Assembly (NCBI RefSeq): GCF_900101815.1
Contig: NZ_FNAO01000006.1
Coordinates: 1 to 64,000 of the forward strand
Direction: 5' to 3'
DNA from: Pricia antarctica
GTDB lineage: Bacteria > Bacteroidota > Bacteroidia > Flavobacteriales > Flavobacteriaceae
DNA: 64,000 nucleotides
Part shown: positions 61,420 through 64,000 of the stretch, in pieces
Position numbering within the stretch: the first letter of the stretch is position 1
Layout of the letters: each line of letters starts with the position of its first letter
The notes under the pieces: model-generated
The model's input: only the letters and a program-made list of their open reading frames with translations
Told to the model about the DNA's origin: nothing
Databases searched by the model: none
Program-made: the position numbers and the translations under genes

Positions 61420-63684
61420 TTAGGATAAAAACTTTTCATGTAAGAATTGAATAAAATCATCTTTTAGGGAGTTGGTTTGCATCAAGGAGGTGTACCCCGC
61501 GTATGCATTTAAGTGGATAGAGATTTTTTCGCGAATACCCGCTATATCTGCAGCTTTTTTATAAAACTTCTTTGCCAGATCCAATTGGCCCAGATACATA
61601 TTAGCTTCTGCCAAGGTTGCAAATTTCCATAGATTATCTCCGCACTTTTCGCAAGCATCAAGAGCGATGTTGGCATAGTGGCGCATTTTTTCTTTATCGT
61701 TTTCAACGACGATGCTGAGAAATGCAAGGTTAATGGCATGATAGTACATCTGGTCGTAGTTTTCTTTTGCAGTCGATTGCTCCAGTGCCAGTTCGTAATA
61801 GACAAAGGCCGCTTCCCCATCGTTCTTGGAAGGAAACTTCAAATAGGCCCGTTTATATCTGCCCCCGATAATCCCCATTAAATCGGTGTCTACCTGAGCT
61901 TTCGGATGTTCATTTAAAATTTGGAACGCTTCATCCCTTCTATCCAAACCTTCCAAGCCGAAGATAAGCTGCTTCAAGCCTTTTTGATCCAGTCTGTCCT
62001 TTTCCGGCAATAATTTTTTTACCACCTTATCGTACTTGCCAAGTGCGATATTTACTTCTTCGCTATTGGTGTATTGTTGGTAAAACTCAGAATTGGTCAA
62101 TGTGCTTTGGATAAGGATATAGCCGTCATCATTTTCTGTTTTGGGTTTCACCATGGAAAAATGATTGCCCTCGATAGCAATATGATGTTCGCTTTCAAAC
62201 GGGCCATAGCATGAATCCATATCCACGAACTCATCGTCTATGGCCGCCACAACTTTTAAGGTAAAGGGATATTCCTTTTGGAAAAGTTCGTTCCAATCCT
62301 TTCGTAATGTCCTGATAAAATGGCCCTCACTACTCATCTCGTTATACTTACCGTTCCATATCTTTTTAAGCTTTAGAGGCGAAATACCGGCACTCGGTGT
62401 GCCCAGTAAAATTAAATGTGAAATTTTAGTTCGATATTCTTTCTTGAAATCAAGAATGGCCCTTTGGGCGATCAGCCCTCCGAGACTATGGGCTACGATA
62501 GCTATTCGGTCGTATTTATCGTACTTATATTTCACCGAGGTACAGAGGTTATTTGCAATCCTATCAACATCTTCGATACCAGCCCAGACATCCTTGCCCA
62601 TTTCAGGGGTTACATATTGTGAATATCCAAAGGGTTTCATATCCCATCCATTCATTTTAGGGTCGTTGATGAGCATTTCGGGGATATCGCCAAAAGTGGC
62701 ACTAGCTTCTCCGGTAAAACCGTGTATAAACAAAAGCAGATTATTGGCATCTGGGGACTCCCGAAAAATAGTTTTGGCTTCGGGGGCACCTTTGCTATTT
62801 TCAATCTGGGATGCTTGCAGTTCATCCAATTCGAGTCGCTTGCGCAATTTCTCGGGAACTTGACTGAGGATGAAGTTGTCGTACATTTCCAAGTTCACAT
62901 AGGGCTCTTGTTTGATGGTCAAGGGTGGATCCTGTTGTGCCGCCACATCTTTGATGGTCTGGGGAATGATGCGTAACAAATACCCCGCCACTTCTAATAT
63001 GCGAACATAGGGTTCTTCAAAATGGGTTTGATGATGGCCGTTTAGGGCTTGTAGTAAGTACTTGGTAAATAAACTATTTCTATCGTCCCCCAATTGATAT
63101 GATTCTTGGTCTTCCTTGCACGAGGCTACGATTGAAATGCCTCTTTCATTATCGATTTTTTGGGCCAGGCCTTCCGCTTTCGTAAACTTTTGAGAGGTAT
63201 CTTGTTTCTCTTCAACAGAAGTAGCCCCAGCATTCCGATTTGCCGATATCCCACTTTTAGCAATTCCGGTAGCATGACAGCAGTCCAAAAAGAAAATAAG
63301 CCTTTTGGTCTGTAGGGCATTTATACTTTCCTTAATTTCATCGGCGGTTACCCATGCGGCCTTATATTCTTCTTCGGTCATACCGTCTTTCATTCCGTGG
63401 GGCACAAAATGAAACGTTTCTTCGAAAACGCCCCCGTGACCGGAATAAAATATGAATACGGAAGAATGCTCGTCCGTTTTCTCTTGAAGTGTTTTAAAGG
63501 CGTTGAGAATCCCATTTCTGTCCGCTTTCTTACCGGTAAGCAGCAGCACATTTTCAAAGGGATAGCCACAAATGGTTTCATCTGTTAGGATTGTGGCAAT
63601 ATCTTCGGCATCCCCGATGGTATTTAGCCCGTCCTCGTAAGCTATGCCTATAAGGAGTGCATAGGCTTTTTCTAATTTGCTCAT
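61420..63684 (-). CDS. Caspase-like peptidase - alpha/beta hydrolase - TPR fusion protein
   Basis: A 754-residue soluble protein of three parts. Residues 1-250: caspase-like (C14) peptidase with KAYALLIGIAYEDGLN, the catalytic His83 in FYSGHGG and the Cys in IFFLDCCHATG (probably Cys136). Residues about 310-530: alpha/beta hydrolase with LLLFIHGFTGE, the nucleophile Ser400 in VAHSLGGLIAQ, LGTPSAG and a likely catalytic His in EGNHFSMV. Residues about 560-754: helical repeats (TDLMGIIGGRYKRAYL, YHAINLAFLSIV) like the TRAFs-binding/DUF4071 TPR region. All catalytic residues seem present. Similar domain sets occur in bacterial conflict or suicide systems. It is downstream of the cut-off TPR gene by 46 bases. 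Confidence 0.85.
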   Translation of the reverse strand: MSKLEKAYALLIGIAYEDGLNTIGDAEDIATILTDETICGYPFENVLLLTGKKADRNGILNAFKTLQEKTDEHSSVFIFYSGHGGVFEETFHFVPHGMKDGMTEEEYKAAWVTADEIKESINALQTKRLIFFLDCCHATGIAKSGISANRNAGATSVEEKQDTSQKFTKAEGLAQKIDNERGISIVASCKEDQESYQLGDDRNSLFTKYLLQALNGHHQTHFEEPYVRILEVAGYLLRIIPQTIKDVAAQQDPPLTIKQEPYVNLEMYDNFILSQVPEKLRKRLELDELQASQIENSKGAPEAKTIFRESPDANNLLLFIHGFTGEASATFGDIPEMLINDPKMNGWDMKPFGYSQYVTPEMGKDVWAGIEDVDRIANNLCTSVKYKYDKYDRIAIVAHSLGGLIAQRAILDFKKEYRTKISHLILLGTPSAGISPLKLKKIWNGKYNEMSSEGHFIRTLRKDWNELFQKEYPFTLKVVAAIDDEFVDMDSCYGPFESEHHIAIEGNHFSMVKPKTENDDGYILIQSTLTNSEFYQQYTNSEEVNIALGKYDKVVKKLLPEKDRLDQKGLKQLIFGLEGLDRRDEAFQILNEHPKAQVDTDLMGIIGGRYKRAYLKFPSKNDGEAAFVYYELALEQSTAKENYDQMYYHAINLAFLSIVVENDKEKMRHYANIALDACEKCGDNLWKFATLAEANMYLGQLDLAKKFYKKAADIAGIREKISIHLNAYAGYTSLMQTNSLKDDFIQFLHEKFLS

Positions 63685-63730
63685 TATATCTATTTTATCA
63701 GGGGGGACTGTTATTCAATTCGTATCGTTG

Positions 63731-64000
63731 TTAATGCCAAAACTTTAAAACGCGTTGGAATCCGTCGGTTTTGAGATAGGCTTTAAAAAATGGGTCGTTT
63801 TGAAAGGAGGAAGTTTCATACCAATGTCCTTCCGCAACGGCCATAGCTAGGTAGTCCATGGCATCTGCATCCTTGCCAATGGCGGCATAATACTGAGCTA
63901 GGGCATAAGGAACGCTTCCATACTGATATTTCGATTTTAGCCCTTGCAAATGTTTAATTTGATTTTCCGCTTCAGCAGGTTTACCATTTCTTTGATATAC
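63731..64000 (-). CDS. TPR-containing protein, C-terminal part (partial at window edge)
   Basis: The frame is open from the window edge to a stop at 63731. About 89 residues are visible: GKPAEAENQIKHL, then SVPYALAQYYAAIGKDADAM, which form TPR-like helices, and the end DPFFKAYLKTDGFQRVLKFW. The TTG at 63947-63949 is probably not the start. The N-terminal part is outside the window, so other domains cannot be seen. It is the gene before the caspase-hydrolase and probably in its operon. Confidence 0.7.
   Translation of the reverse strand, partial: VYQRNGKPAEAENQIKHLQGLKSKYQYGSVPYALAQYYAAIGKDADAMDYLAMAVAEGHWYETSSFQNDPFFKAYLKTDGFQRVLKFWH

Noticed and set aside
1-64000. tRNA genes, integrases and insertion sequences
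   Set aside because: I looked in all spacers longer than about 80 bases and around the island boundary and recognised none; a dedicated scan could still find a diverged one.

Overview
The window is chromosomal DNA of a marine-type member of the Flavobacteriaceae (Bacteroidota). Evidence: flavobacterial gene neighbourhoods (rlmD with DUF6452 and DUF6048; the rsh-fur-purA-ostA-aminotransferase-TPR-DUF368-DUF368-aroE-DUF349 string; WbqC with DUF6122), CCC-motif membrane proteins, TAnnTTTG-type -7 promoter boxes, few Shine-Dalgarno sequences, and a 6S RNA of Flavobacteria type between zapA and rny. This is inferred from recognised families; no search was run.

Layout. 1-460: 3' end of 23S rRNA, 5S rRNA and a strong terminator. 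460-900: gene-free and rich in small repeats. 0.9-7.8 kb: a putative sugar or glycoside oxidation locus with a PVC-type cytochrome c dehydrogenase, ThuA-like protein, the wreck of a PmoA/DUF6807-like gene and two Gfo/Idh/MocA oxidoreductases. 7.8-21 kb: housekeeping and conserved unknown genes (ZIP transporter, two RNA methyltransferases, ornithine aminotransferase, CCC-motif proteins, Smr protein, cysteine desulfurase, M23 peptidase). 21.3-23.8 kb: coiled-coil protein, zapA, 6S RNA, rny. 24-27 kb: a second, larger PVC-type dehydrogenase. 27-41.3 kb: a long minus-strand series for stringent response, Fur regulation, purine synthesis, LPS-transport-like OstA, aminotransferase, TPR, two DUF368 lipid-carrier translocase candidates, shikimate dehydrogenase and DUF349. 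41.5-43.8 kb: M48 peptidase, a PNPOx-family remnant and a TrmH methyltransferase. 44-49 kb: molybdenum cofactor genes moaD, moaE, moaA, moaC, mobA, a MoeB-like enzyme and a TauE exporter. 49-51.2 kb: WbqC, DUF6122 and an endonuclease/exonuclease/phosphatase protein.

From about 51.5 kb to the right edge the content changes to an accessory region that looks like biological-conflict (antiphage or programmed-death) machinery. Its centre is a two-gene operon: a protein with an apparently degenerate SIR2-like domain fused to a TIR domain, followed by a 1252-residue protein with a STAND-type NTPase in the cytoplasm, one membrane span and six PKD domains outside. Near it lie a SLATT/DUF4231-like two-TM protein behind an 11-C tract, a cytosolic peptidoglycan-binding protein with an L,D-transpeptidase-like motif, a patatin phospholipase, a small PGDYG-like protein, a caspase-alpha/beta hydrolase-TPR fusion and a cut-off TPR protein. 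I infer that the SIR2/TIR + STAND-PKD pair is an envelope-sensing NADase system and that the patatin/caspase group is a second death-effector cassette. Neither is proven here, and I do not recognise the exact architecture as a described system.

No tRNA, CRISPR array, intact insertion sequence or phage integrase was recognised.
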